Shown here in pieces: positions 26,009-34,969 of a stretch of DNA of 35,914 bases; position 1 is the stretch's first letter, and every line of letters begins with the position of its first letter. Below the pieces are notes generated by a model. The model saw only the letters and a program-made list of their open reading frames with translations. It did not search any database and was not told the origin of the DNA. The stretch comes from Bacteroidales bacterium UBA4912 (GTDB taxonomy: Bacteria > Bacteroidota > Bacteroidia > Bacteroidales > Dysgonomonadaceae). The DNA is taken from NCBI GenBank assembly GCA_002398875.1, contig DHCC01000063.1:1-35914 (forward strand), written 5' to 3'. Position numbers and translations under genes: made by a program.

Positions 26009-26600
26009 GAAAAATAAAAACATTTTATCAAAAAGTAAAAGGCACACAATTTCAGTGTTGTTTAATTAAGGCTGTAGTCAAAGTTTTATAGTATGGATAA
26101 GGACAGATCTGTAATCTTTTGTGAGATAAAATGGAATAGTTCTCAAAAACAAATTCATTATATAAGTTCAACTATTTTTAATAATGTTCATCTTTTTTTT
26201 AAAAGTGATGATGTTTTCAATCTTAGTCCGTCTTAATATAGAGATCGCTCATATGGATGAAAATATTTTTTGCAAGCATCTATGCGATTACAAACAGATT
26301 ATTAAGAGATTTTTCACATATTATCAAAAAAGGATGAAGGTGTGATCTCGTTTAGCGACAGGAAGAGCAAACCTGTAAAATGTTAATCCTCAAAATCAGA
26401 TCGAACTATACTTATTTTAAGGGTAAATAGAGTTTTATCCGATTTCCTTAAAACATCAAGAACTATTTGACATATAAGTTGAAAAACTCCTTGAATTAGT
26501 GGTAAAAGTATGAAATTCAGTGTAATTTCATTAAAAAGAAATGCCAAATAAAATTATTATTTACTTTAATATATTGCTTTACCAAAAATAAAAGGGAATT

Positions 26601-26608
26601 TAATTTTG
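26601..26608 (+). promoter_or_regulatory. Candidate -7 box for the rightward arm
   Basis: TAATTTTG fits TAnnTTTG. The nearest upstream TTG (26574-26576) gives a spacer of 24 bases, longer than the usual 19-21. The leader to the ATG at 26769 would be about 150 bases. Weak evidence. Confidence 0.15.
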
Positions 26609-26768
26609 ATTCTTTGTCCTATACACCTAAGAACAAGATTTGTTATTGGATACATGACAAAATGAAAACTTGGAGATAGCTTTAATTCGATTATTTCATG
26701 GAGATCCAATTGGAATACTCCCACTTGCTTAATTATTAATTGTAAAAAAACTATATTTTAAAATAATT

Positions 26769-29700
26769 ATGGAACGGATTAGTATTTTTTTTATAAAGTG
26801 TACCGTATACAGATCTAATGAACGAGGGATCTTTAAATGCTTTGACAAATCGGGTTTAACATCAATTTATCAATCTAATAATTGGATAAAATCGGCTCAA
26901 AGAGTATCGTTAATTTTCCTATTGACATTCCTAATATTATTACTCCCATTTGCAAAAACGTTAGGTCAGGTATACTCTGTTGCAGAGACACCGTGGCCAG
27001 AGGAATATGGAAACCATCGTGCAGTTTTAGATATTCCGAAAGGAGGTGATGCTGTTTATATTGATTTATTATGGCGGAGACATGATAAGGTCCCCGGAAA
27101 TAAACGTTTCTTGGTTATTGAGGCAGAAACCGGAGATACTATTCCTTACATCTACCGTTTGGAAGTTAACAATGAGCGTTGTAAAATTGTAGCTGGTCCC
27201 GTAAAGAATTCTGGATTATACTATTTTTATTACCTTCCTAGTAATGCTGTAAAAGGAAAAAATGGTGCCCGGGGTTATGCACCAATAGAGACTGCTCCGA
27301 ATAATCAATGGATAACAACTCATAAATTAGATCAAGGAGTTCCAAATAATAGACATATAGATAAAGCTACAATAAAAGAAATACAATCTCGTACGGAATT
27401 TGACAGCTTTTACCCAATGGAGGTTATTGCTACGCAAGCAGAGGAGGAAATTTTTTTAAGTCGGTATAAGAGCGATTATCTCGTATTCACAGAAGATCGA
27501 ACACTACCTATTCGTATGTTAGATGCTTTACCTTTGAGGTGGGTTCAAAAACCGCTAGATAATGAATTTATCGGAAAGGCTAAAAAAAATGAGTATTATG
27601 CTTTGCAATTAGGCATTTATGCCTCTCAGTTGTCATTAGAAAACATTAGACTGGAATATTCCGACCTCAAAGATAAAAACGGAAATATCATATCAAAAGA
27701 TGCTTTTACTTGTTATAATACTGACGGTGTTGATATAGATGGTAAACCATTTACATTGAAGGTAAACGTTGAACAAGGCAAAATACAACCCATGTGGGTG
27801 GGAATAGATATTCCACATAATGCAAAACCGGGTACGTACGAAGGTACAGTTATTATTAAACCTGAAAAATTAGAGGAGCAAAATATAAAAGTAATATTAG
27901 AAATTGAAAATGAATTACTTGCTGATCGAGGGGATAGTGAAACCTGGAGACACTCCCGACTCCGTTGGCTAAATTCGAGATTAGGAATTGATAACGAACC
28001 AGTCGCTCCTTATACACCTTTAAGAGTTGAGAACAGAAAAATTTCCTGTTTAGGCCGCTCAATCCAATTAAATGATTTGGGGTTGCCAGAGGTCATAAAC
28101 AGCTGGGGTAATGAAATTCTTGCGTCTCCAATTAAATTTGTAATTCAAGTGAATAACCAAGTAGAGACATTTGAATTGCCAGAATTCTCATATAAACTCA
28201 AAGAAAATGGTCTTATTTCATGGGAAAGTGCAGCAGAAAACGATAATTTTAAATTAATATGTAACGGTAAAATGGAGTTTGATGGCCATCTGAATTTTAC
28301 GTATGAAATAAAATCAAAATCTAACATTCAAGTACAGGACATACGTCTTGAAATTCCCATGAAAAAGGAATTTGCTACATATATGGTAGGTATGGGTAGA
28401 TTAGGTGGATTTACACCGGCACATCACATATCGCGATGGTTAAGAAATGAAGACAGTTTTTGGATTGGAGAAACAACAGCGGGGATCCATTGCGAACTAC
28501 GAGGAGCTCCATATAACGGACCTATGATCAATTTATATCAGAGTTGGTCAGATCAAGCAAACCTCCCTGCGGCTAGTTGGTCAAACGGAGGCCTAGGACG
28601 CCAAAATATTGGACACGGTGGGTTTAGAATTGATTCTGACGAAAATACCGTAACAGCGTCTGCTTTCAGCAGTTTAAGAAGAATGACACCTGATCAAACC
28701 GTCAAATATGAATTTGCTTTAATTATTACACCAGTAAAGGAAGTAGACACAAAAAATCATTTTTCGAATCGTTATTTTCACGCCACTTCGCCCACACCCG
28801 AGGTAATTGCAAATGGCGGCAATGTAATGAACGTGCATCACGCAAACAAATTTAACCCCTACATCAATTATCCTTTTATAGCTCAAGAAGAGATGCGCGG
28901 ATTGATAAATGAATGGCATGCAAAGGGTTGGAAGGTAAAGATATATTATACTGTTCGTGAGTTAAGTAATTACCTCACTGAAATATGGGCTTTACGAAGC
29001 TTGGGGCACGAAATACTGGCTGATGGAAATGGGGGTGGAGACAGATGGTTACAAGAACATTTGGTTAATAATTATACACCTCAATGGTATGCTTATTTAG
29101 GTAATGGAGTTGCTGATGAAGCAATACTAAACAGTGGCGAATCTCGTTGGTACAACTATTATATTGAAGGTTTAGCATGGCTTTTAAAACATATGGATAT
29201 TGATGGTATCTATCTTGACGATGTTTCTTACGACAGAAGGATATTAAAAAGGATGCGCAAGGTTATGGAGGCAATTAAGCCCGGTGCATGTATGATCGAT
29301 TTACATTCTAATACCTCATTCTCTATTGGTCCTGTAAATCAGTATCTCGAATTTTATCCATACATTGACCGGACGTGGTACGGAGAGGGATTTAGTTACG
29401 ACATTCATCCTGCAGATTTTTGGCTAGTTGAAACAAGTGGTATTCCTTTTGGTGTAATGAATGATATCCTTTTACAAGTTGGAATCAATGAACGTAGAGG
29501 TATGCTTTATGGGATGACTATTCGTAGAGGGAATGCCTGGAAATTATGGAAATTATGGGATGATTTTGATATAGAAAATTCACAAATGGATGGGTATTGG
29601 GAAAAAAATCCTGTCGTTACTACAGATCATAAAGATGTATATGCTACAACTTATATTAAAGAAGGTAGTATTCTCATTGTGCTTGCAAGTTGGATAAAAG

Positions 29701-29876
29701 AACCCGTAAGCGTAAAAATGAATATCGATTGGAAGAGACTGGGTTTAAATCCTTTAGAGGTGAATATTACAGCACCAGAAATTCAGGATTATCAAAAAGA
29801 AAGAAGTTTTAAGTCGGGTGAGGCTATTCCTATTGATGCATTAGGTGATTGCTTTATTGTAATTTCTCGAAAATGA
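26769..29876 (+). CDS. Secreted glycoside hydrolase, DUF6067/GH123-like (paralogue of the left-edge gene)
   Basis: This 1035-residue protein is a clear paralogue of the one starting at 2829. Shared landmarks include WRHSRLRWLNS, GGxxxNVHHxxxxNPxINYPFI (here NVMNVHHANKFNPYINYPFI), DIDGIYLDDVSYDR (D817, D818), IDLHSNTSFSIGP, WYGEG (E873) and SGIPFGVMND. The second half looks like a TIM barrel; the Asp pair and Glu are candidate catalytic residues, about 55 apart in both copies. The hydrophobic signal segment is at about 45-65, preceded by an unusually long polar N-terminus of about 44 residues, and there is no later Met or usable alternative codon before the signal. Unlike the paralogue there is no lipobox; cleavage after TLGQ would release it to the periplasm. 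It heads the rightward arm before GH27. Substrate unknown. Confidence 0.78.
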   Translation: MERISIFFIKCTVYRSNERGIFKCFDKSGLTSIYQSNNWIKSAQRVSLIFLLTFLILLLPFAKTLGQVYSVAETPWPEEYGNHRAVLDIPKGGDAVYIDLLWRRHDKVPGNKRFLVIEAETGDTIPYIYRLEVNNERCKIVAGPVKNSGLYYFYYLPSNAVKGKNGARGYAPIETAPNNQWITTHKLDQGVPNNRHIDKATIKEIQSRTEFDSFYPMEVIATQAEEEIFLSRYKSDYLVFTEDRTLPIRMLDALPLRWVQKPLDNEFIGKAKKNEYYALQLGIYASQLSLENIRLEYSDLKDKNGNIISKDAFTCYNTDGVDIDGKPFTLKVNVEQGKIQPMWVGIDIPHNAKPGTYEGTVIIKPEKLEEQNIKVILEIENELLADRGDSETWRHSRLRWLNSRLGIDNEPVAPYTPLRVENRKISCLGRSIQLNDLGLPEVINSWGNEILASPIKFVIQVNNQVETFELPEFSYKLKENGLISWESAAENDNFKLICNGKMEFDGHLNFTYEIKSKSNIQVQDIRLEIPMKKEFATYMVGMGRLGGFTPAHHISRWLRNEDSFWIGETTAGIHCELRGAPYNGPMINLYQSWSDQANLPAASWSNGGLGRQNIGHGGFRIDSDENTVTASAFSSLRRMTPDQTVKYEFALIITPVKEVDTKNHFSNRYFHATSPTPEVIANGGNVMNVHHANKFNPYINYPFIAQEEMRGLINEWHAKGWKVKIYYTVRELSNYLTEIWALRSLGHEILADGNGGGDRWLQEHLVNNYTPQWYAYLGNGVADEAILNSGESRWYNYYIEGLAWLLKHMDIDGIYLDDVSYDRRILKRMRKVMEAIKPGACMIDLHSNTSFSIGPVNQYLEFYPYIDRTWYGEGFSYDIHPADFWLVETSGIPFGVMNDILLQVGINERRGMLYGMTIRRGNAWKLWKLWDDFDIENSQMDGYWEKNPVVTTDHKDVYATTYIKEGSILIVLASWIKEPVSVKMNIDWKRLGLNPLEVNITAPEIQDYQKERSFKSGEAIPIDALGDCFIVISRK

Positions 29877-30044
29877 GGGTTTAACTTTGATCGGAGATGT
29901 GGAGCAATCGGGAAAAGACCTTACAAGTGGTAACACGGCAAGAGAATCAAAATTTATTAATAAAATAAGACCTGTCGTGAATCAAAATGCAGGATCTGAG
30001 ATTTTCGTTCTCATCTTTACATGTTTTTTACGAAATAAGTCATC

Positions 30045-30070
30045 CTTCCTTTTGAATGGTAGAAGGGAAG
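30045..30070. other. Small hairpin in the leader of the GH27 gene
   Basis: Arms 30045-30052 and 30063-30070 pair over 8 bases with one wobble around a 10-base loop, ending 24 bases before the GH27 ATG. It lies within a 218-base gap after the DUF6067-like gene. It could influence translation of GH27 or mark a processing site; no promoter match was seen in this gap. Confidence 0.25.
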
Positions 30071-30094
30071 TTAGATTAGTAAATATTAAATAAA

Positions 30095-31291
30095 ATGGGA
30101 AAAAGGTTGTATTCATTATTATTGCTTATTATCCTACTGTCGTTAAGAGTATTGGCGCAAAGTGATTTTGACAAGTTGGCACTTACACCACCAATGGGGT
30201 GGAACAGTTGGAATACATTTCGAATGGACATAAGTGAAGAGCTTATAAAGGAGACTGTCGATTTATTTATAGAAAAAGGATTGAAAGATGCTGGTTACGA
30301 ATATATCGTGATTGATGATGGCTGGCAGAGTCATCGGGACAGTTATGGGAATATAATTGCGAATACCGAAAAATTTCCTTCGGGAATAAAAGCATTAATC
30401 GAATATGTCCATTCCAAAGATTTAAAATTTGGTATTTATTCTGACGCTGGATACGAAACTTGTGGGGGTCTGCCTGGAAGTAGAGGCTATGAGTACCAGG
30501 ATGCTCGGACTTATGCATCTTGGGGTGTTGATTTTCTAAAATACGATTGGTGTCACACGGGAAATCAAAGTGCTCCGGATAGTTATAGGTTAATGAAAAA
30601 TGCTTTAATAAAAGTCGGAAGGCCTGTAGTTTTTAGTATTTGTGAATGGGGAACCTCTCAACCGTGGACATGGGCTTCAGAAGTCGGAAATTTGTGGAGA
30701 ACAACTTTTGATATTCGTCCATGTTGGGATTGTGGAGAGCTTACCTTATCTAATGGAAGACAAGTTGAAAATTTTATCGGCTTCACAAAAATTTTAGACC
30801 AACAGGTAGGATTGGAAAGTTATGCAGGGCCAGGTCGTTGGAATGACCCTGACATGCTTGAGGTTGGTAATGGAAATTTGAGTTACGATGAGAATATTGC
30901 TCATTTTAGCTTGTGGTGTATTTTAGCTGCTCCACTCATGCTTGGCAACAATGTTAAGAATATGACAGATGAAGTATTGGATATAATTACCAATGTTGAA
31001 GTTGTTGCTGTGAATCAAGACCCATTGGGTAGACAAGGGAGAAAAGTAAAAGATGAAGGTGATTCTGAAGTGTGGAGCAAGGAATTGCATGATGGGAGCC
31101 GTGCTGTTCTTCTGTTCAATCGTTCAGAAAATGAAAAAGAAATTCATTTTTTATGGAGTGAAGTAGGCTTACCTCAGTATTTAAACTTCAATGTTCGTGA
31201 TTTATGGGAAAGAAAAGAAAAAGGGAAATTTTCCGATTCTTACAAGGCAATTGTCCCTAAACATGGAGTTGTAATGGTTAAAATTTATTAG
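30095..31291 (+). CDS. GH27 alpha-galactosidase
   Basis: This 398-residue enzyme has a signal peptide (about 1-22, cleavage after LAQ) and the full GH27 motif series: PPMGWNSWN, IDDGWQ, GIYSDAGYETCGG, KYDWC, CEWG, LWRTTFDI and WNDPDMLEVG. By family comparison D151 (in KYDWC) is the nucleophile and D206 (in WRTTFD) the acid/base. D117 in YSDAG is the residue that is Asp in alpha-galactosidases and Glu in GH27 beta-L-arabinopyranosidases, and the CEWG segment fits galactosidases rather than alpha-N-acetylgalactosaminidases. The expected reaction is removal of terminal alpha-galactose with retention. The C-terminal about 80 residues form the usual beta-sandwich. It sits between the DUF6067-like and GH110 genes in the rightward arm. 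Confidence 0.93.
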   Translation: MGKRLYSLLLLIILLSLRVLAQSDFDKLALTPPMGWNSWNTFRMDISEELIKETVDLFIEKGLKDAGYEYIVIDDGWQSHRDSYGNIIANTEKFPSGIKALIEYVHSKDLKFGIYSDAGYETCGGLPGSRGYEYQDARTYASWGVDFLKYDWCHTGNQSAPDSYRLMKNALIKVGRPVVFSICEWGTSQPWTWASEVGNLWRTTFDIRPCWDCGELTLSNGRQVENFIGFTKILDQQVGLESYAGPGRWNDPDMLEVGNGNLSYDENIAHFSLWCILAAPLMLGNNVKNMTDEVLDIITNVEVVAVNQDPLGRQGRKVKDEGDSEVWSKELHDGSRAVLLFNRSENEKEIHFLWSEVGLPQYLNFNVRDLWERKEKGKFSDSYKAIVPKHGVVMVKIY

Positions 31292-31513
31292 GTTTTCCGA
31301 CAAAATTGACACGACCTTTATGTATTACCATTCTCAACTTTCATATGAAACTCGATTTGAATATGGTCAATATGTGCAAAATAGATCATCAAATAGAAAA
31401 AACCAAAAGTTTGTTGACGTACAATTATCATAGCGCTACTAAAAAATAAAAGATTAGAGAGCTATTGAATGGAGGTAATATTGCCGTTGAATTTTTTAAC
31501 TCGTTACAGATAA

Positions 31514-33364
31514 ATGAAAAGTATAAAAACATCATTAATTGCTCTGCTCCTTTTTGGGATTCAAATAGCGCCAGGATATACTCAAAAAATCCTGCAAATT
31601 ACCGATTTTGGTGGAAAACCAGACAGTTGGAGCAACGCAACGCCGGCAATTAAAAAAGCTTTGGATTTTTGTCGTGGACAGGAAAACATAACGATTAACT
31701 TCCCGAAAGGGAGATATGACCTTTGGCCATCGTTTTGTGAAGGAAAACCAACAGATACTGGCCTATATCTGAATGATCTGAAAAATATCACTATTGAAGG
31801 AAACGATTCTGAATTGATATTTCATGGATGTATGTCGATTTCACTTATTAATTCCTGTGAAAATATTACTTTTCAGAATTTCTCAATTGATTGGGATCGT
31901 CCGTTTCTTTCTCAAGCTGAAATTGTTCAGGCTACCGATAATCATTTAGATGTGTGGATTGATAAGGAACAGTATCCATACCACATCGAAAATGGTAAAA
32001 TCATGTTCACTGGCGAAGGATGGAAACTACCTGTTTTGGGGCATCAAAACCTGTATGATAAAGACAAAAAAGAAATTGTTCCTCAAACATGGGACAGTCC
32101 ATTAAAAGATATTTTTCAACAACCTGCAGAAGAGGTTGGTAATGGCGTAGTCAGATTTAATGGAAAACCATCTATGAAACCAGATCCCGGAACCATTGTC
32201 ACCCTAAATCATGCTTTCTATCCTGCAGACGGGATCAATATATTACAAAGCAAGAATACTTTGCTTAAAAACTTGAGAATATATCATTCCTTAGCTTGCG
32301 GAGTATATGGTGAATTGAGTGAAAATATTACAATGGATAATGTTTCAGTGACCGTGAATGAAACAAAAGGAAGAGTGTTCAGCAGCCTTCATGACGCTTC
32401 TCATTTTAGGAACTGCAAAGGAATCATCAAAGTGGAAAATTGTTCCCATACAGGTCAAGGTGATGATTTTATTAATGTACATGGGTGTAACATTGTGATA
32501 GAAGATATTGTAGATGCGAAAACTATCGAAGTGAATACCAGGGGACGGTATGCGTTTGCCGGCGACGAAATGTGGTTCCTTGATCAAAAAATTGCACAAA
32601 GAGGTGAAGTTAGAGTGGTTGAATCAATCGATCCTGTCTATAATGATAACAAGCTTGTTGGTTACAGGATATCTTTCACAGGTGATTTACCCAAAGGAAC
32701 AAAAGTCAAGGATTTTGTAGAAAATAAAACATGGAATGCATCTCTTGTACTTCGCAATTGTAATATATTGAAAAAAAATCGTGCACGAGGTATCCTGGTA
32801 ACCACTCCTAAGGATGTAATAATTGAAAATAATTATTTCAATACTGCGGGAACTGCTATTCTTATTGAGGGAGATATCGATCACTGGTTTGAATCGGGCG
32901 CTGTCGCGAATGTGAAAATCAGGAACAATATCTTTGAGAATTGTCTTACTTCCGGCAATGCCAGCGGTAACCGGTGGGAGTGGGGTGATGCTGTCATTAC
33001 CATCACCCCTTCGCACAAGCCTATGGATATCCATACCGAACCTTATCACAAGAACATCGTCATACAAAACAATCTATTCAAGGTGTTCGATGCTCCTTTG
33101 GTCAGGGGAAGGTCTGTTAGAAATTTACAGTTCATAGATAACGAAATCGTTAAAACAGAAACTTATAAACCTTATTCGTGGCAAAAGTCTGCTTTCCTAC
33201 TAGATGGATGCAAAGAGGTGCTAATTCGTAACAACCAGATTGATGAAAAGTATATCACAAGGGACATCCTGATCGAACACATGAGGAAGTCAGATGTAAA
33301 AGTTGACAATGGCCAAAAAATGAAAATAGATTTTGTTAAGGGCATGAAAACCTATCTGAACTGA
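31514..33364 (+). CDS. GH110 family alpha-1,3-galactosidase-like enzyme (copy 2)
   Basis: This 616-residue parallel beta-helix protein is the paralogue of the gene at 6393-8207. It has a signal peptide (about 1-23, cleavage near GYTQ). Family landmarks are FPKGRYDLW, SELIFHG, ENITFQNFSIDWDRPF, GRVFSSLHDASHF, GDDFINVHG (D317, D318), RARGILVTTPKDVIIE and GTAILIEGDIDHWFESGA. The residue before the Asp pair is Gly here and His in copy 1. The predicted activity is alpha-1,3-galactosidase, but the two copies may prefer different neighbouring sugars. It is the last gene of the rightward arm, 222 bases after GH27; no promoter match was found in that gap. Confidence 0.86.
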   Translation: MKSIKTSLIALLLFGIQIAPGYTQKILQITDFGGKPDSWSNATPAIKKALDFCRGQENITINFPKGRYDLWPSFCEGKPTDTGLYLNDLKNITIEGNDSELIFHGCMSISLINSCENITFQNFSIDWDRPFLSQAEIVQATDNHLDVWIDKEQYPYHIENGKIMFTGEGWKLPVLGHQNLYDKDKKEIVPQTWDSPLKDIFQQPAEEVGNGVVRFNGKPSMKPDPGTIVTLNHAFYPADGINILQSKNTLLKNLRIYHSLACGVYGELSENITMDNVSVTVNETKGRVFSSLHDASHFRNCKGIIKVENCSHTGQGDDFINVHGCNIVIEDIVDAKTIEVNTRGRYAFAGDEMWFLDQKIAQRGEVRVVESIDPVYNDNKLVGYRISFTGDLPKGTKVKDFVENKTWNASLVLRNCNILKKNRARGILVTTPKDVIIENNYFNTAGTAILIEGDIDHWFESGAVANVKIRNNIFENCLTSGNASGNRWEWGDAVITITPSHKPMDIHTEPYHKNIVIQNNLFKVFDAPLVRGRSVRNLQFIDNEIVKTETYKPYSWQKSAFLLDGCKEVLIRNNQIDEKYITRDILIEHMRKSDVKVDNGQKMKIDFVKGMKTYLN

Positions 33365-33374
33365 CATCCAAATA

Positions 33375-33400
33375 TTGACTTCTCGTTTAGGGATAGTCAA
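33375..33400. terminator. Candidate hairpin terminator between converging genes
   Basis: Ten base pairs form between 33375-33384 and 33390-33400 with one bulged T and one wobble, around a 5-base loop. It begins 10 bases after the GH110 stop and lies between converging genes, a natural place for termination on either strand. There is no T-run, so intrinsic termination would be weak. Confidence 0.35.
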
Positions 33401-33427
33401 AGTAAAAACTAAGCTTATACTTAATTT

Positions 33428-34885
33428 TCATTCATAATTAAGTTCAGTTGCGGCAAAAAATTCTCCGCGTTTCACTAGCTTATAAATATTTTCTCCTGGA
33501 TGTGATTGAAAAAGAATTTGTAATGAAGCCTCCTTAGGTGAGTTTACATAGAAGCTCCCATTCATGTAAACACGCCCTTTATTATCAGCAGCTAATGAGT
33601 TAATGAATCTGCAAGCACGCCCTTCATGATCAACAATTTTCCCATGATCTGTGACTTTTTGATTAGGACCTCCTGTTATTGAAACACTTCTCAAATGAAG
33701 ACTTTCATTGTATCCAACAACGTCAGGATCTCTTTCTCTTTCAAATTCTGCACCTTTTGTTCGCTCATCTTGTAGATCTGCATATTGAACAAAATAAACT
33801 CTATCGCCACCTAATGCAGTATGCAAAAAAGTTGAGCCGATTGATGCTATAGGTTGAAACGCTTCTCCGGATTTTATATCTTTGGATGGGTCAAATATCC
33901 ATAATCTTTCGTCACCTCCACCCCAGGCTCCCATGGTGAATAAGCATTTACTGTTTCCGCTTCCAGGTAACGCGTCTGACCATGTCCAGGCTCGTTCTCT
34001 CCTGTATGACTCTTCGGTAATTGGTGTTCCATCAATTAGCTCACCATAGGGCAGTACATCATAATATATTTCAATTTTATCCAGAGAAGGTCGGTAACAA
34101 TATAAATTTCCATTATCATTTTCATAAAAAGGTTGATAAGGCTCAGAGTTGTCATTATCATTTAAATGTTGATTTCTTTTCCATAATGTAAACCAACAGT
34201 TCCCTTCATGATCGATGAAGAAAGTCTTTGACGCAGCGCTTCGTTTTGCAGCAACCAATCCTAAATCCTTCATTTCTCCAGTCTCTATATCAACACTATA
34301 AAGATGGCTACCATCTGCTTCAACAAGTTTATCCAGAAATGGTACCACAAATACATACAATTTCTTCCTAACCGGATCGATATTAATTGCGGAATAAGTT
34401 GAATACCTGGGACGAATAATCCCGAAATCTCTAAACTTCCCTGTTTTCATTTCATAACCAACAGCATGAGCTCCTGTGTAGTCTTCAATACCTTTAGGCC
34501 AATAATTAGAGAGGTGAGTTGTGAAATAGAGCCACCCATCATGTTCAACAATAGGACTATGGATTTTACCTTGTTGTGATTGGGAATTCTCTTCGCCAAG
34601 AACCAGGGTCATATCTTCAGCTAGGAGAGTATGGGTTTTAGTTTCAGGATCATACCTGTGAAATCCAGCTCCATGAGCAGAAGAATGTGTAGATGTTCCG
34701 AAATAACAGTTCCCATCAGAAGCAACTGTAATACCCTGCCATTGTCCATCCCATTCCTTGCATATTTTATTCATTGAAACTGAATATACGTTGCATATTT
34801 TCTCGCTTTTATTTTGAGCGTTACACGATATTACAACGCTGTTCAAAATTAAAAAAAGTGCCAAAGGCTTGATTATGTTCTTCAT
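33428..34885 (-). CDS. Secreted beta-propeller lipoprotein, function unknown
   Basis: This protein has about 485 residues from the chosen ATG at 34885, which gives a lipoprotein signal ending VISC (Cys21); ATG 34897 and 34909 are also in frame. The rest consists of repeated blade-like strands of the form DGNCYFGTS, DGWLYFTTH, EGNCWFTLW and KGRVYMNGS, pointing to a six- or seven-bladed propeller. Clusters of conserved-looking residues are THSSAHGAGFHRYD, GKIHSPIVEHDGWLYFTTH (H109 and H124) and RPRYSTYSAINID. Some polysaccharide lyase families (PL22, PL24, PL25) are seven-bladed propellers with catalytic His and Tyr, but I cannot assign this one to any. It converges on the GH110 gene (63 bases) and so has its own promoter. 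It may act in the same pathway or belong to a neighbouring locus. Confidence 0.75.
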   Translation of the reverse strand: MKNIIKPLALFLILNSVVISCNAQNKSEKICNVYSVSMNKICKEWDGQWQGITVASDGNCYFGTSTHSSAHGAGFHRYDPETKTHTLLAEDMTLVLGEENSQSQQGKIHSPIVEHDGWLYFTTHLSNYWPKGIEDYTGAHAVGYEMKTGKFRDFGIIRPRYSTYSAINIDPVRKKLYVFVVPFLDKLVEADGSHLYSVDIETGEMKDLGLVAAKRSAASKTFFIDHEGNCWFTLWKRNQHLNDNDNSEPYQPFYENDNGNLYCYRPSLDKIEIYYDVLPYGELIDGTPITEESYRRERAWTWSDALPGSGNSKCLFTMGAWGGGDERLWIFDPSKDIKSGEAFQPIASIGSTFLHTALGGDRVYFVQYADLQDERTKGAEFERERDPDVVGYNESLHLRSVSITGGPNQKVTDHGKIVDHEGRACRFINSLAADNKGRVYMNGSFYVNSPKEASLQILFQSHPGENIYKLVKRGEFFAATELNYE

Positions 34886-34969
34886 TGTTTCTTTCATAAA
34901 ATTTTCCATTTAAATTTTAAAAAATTAGTAATTGTTTTAATTAACGTTTAATTTCTATTTCTTTATCAG

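Larger units (their letters stand above)
25963..26768. other. 806-base divergent intergenic region without a gene
   Basis: This separates the two arms of the locus. No frame over 60 codons, tRNA or clear long inverted repeat was found. It is A/T-rich and must contain promoters for both directions: one candidate for the sigma gene at 25977-26008 and a -7-like TAATTTTG at 26601-26608 facing right without a well-placed -33 box. The size exceeds what two simple promoters need, so operators or a small RNA are possible but not visible. Confidence 0.6.

Noticed and set aside
29887..30093. 68-codon frame starting with TTG between the DUF6067-like and GH27 genes
   Set aside because: No ribosome binding site, no recognisable content, and it would need a TTG start; probably a chance frame.
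30835..30860. Asp of WNDPDM as the GH27 acid/base residue
   Set aside because: By comparison with the human enzyme the acid/base lies in the WRNFAD-equivalent segment, here WRTTFD (D206); WNDPDM is conserved but not that residue.
31465..31653. 62-codon plus-strand frame before GH110
   Set aside because: It overlaps the well-supported GH110 start in another frame and shows no family motif.
32687..33067. 126-codon minus-strand frame
   Set aside because: Antisense shadow of the second GH110 gene.
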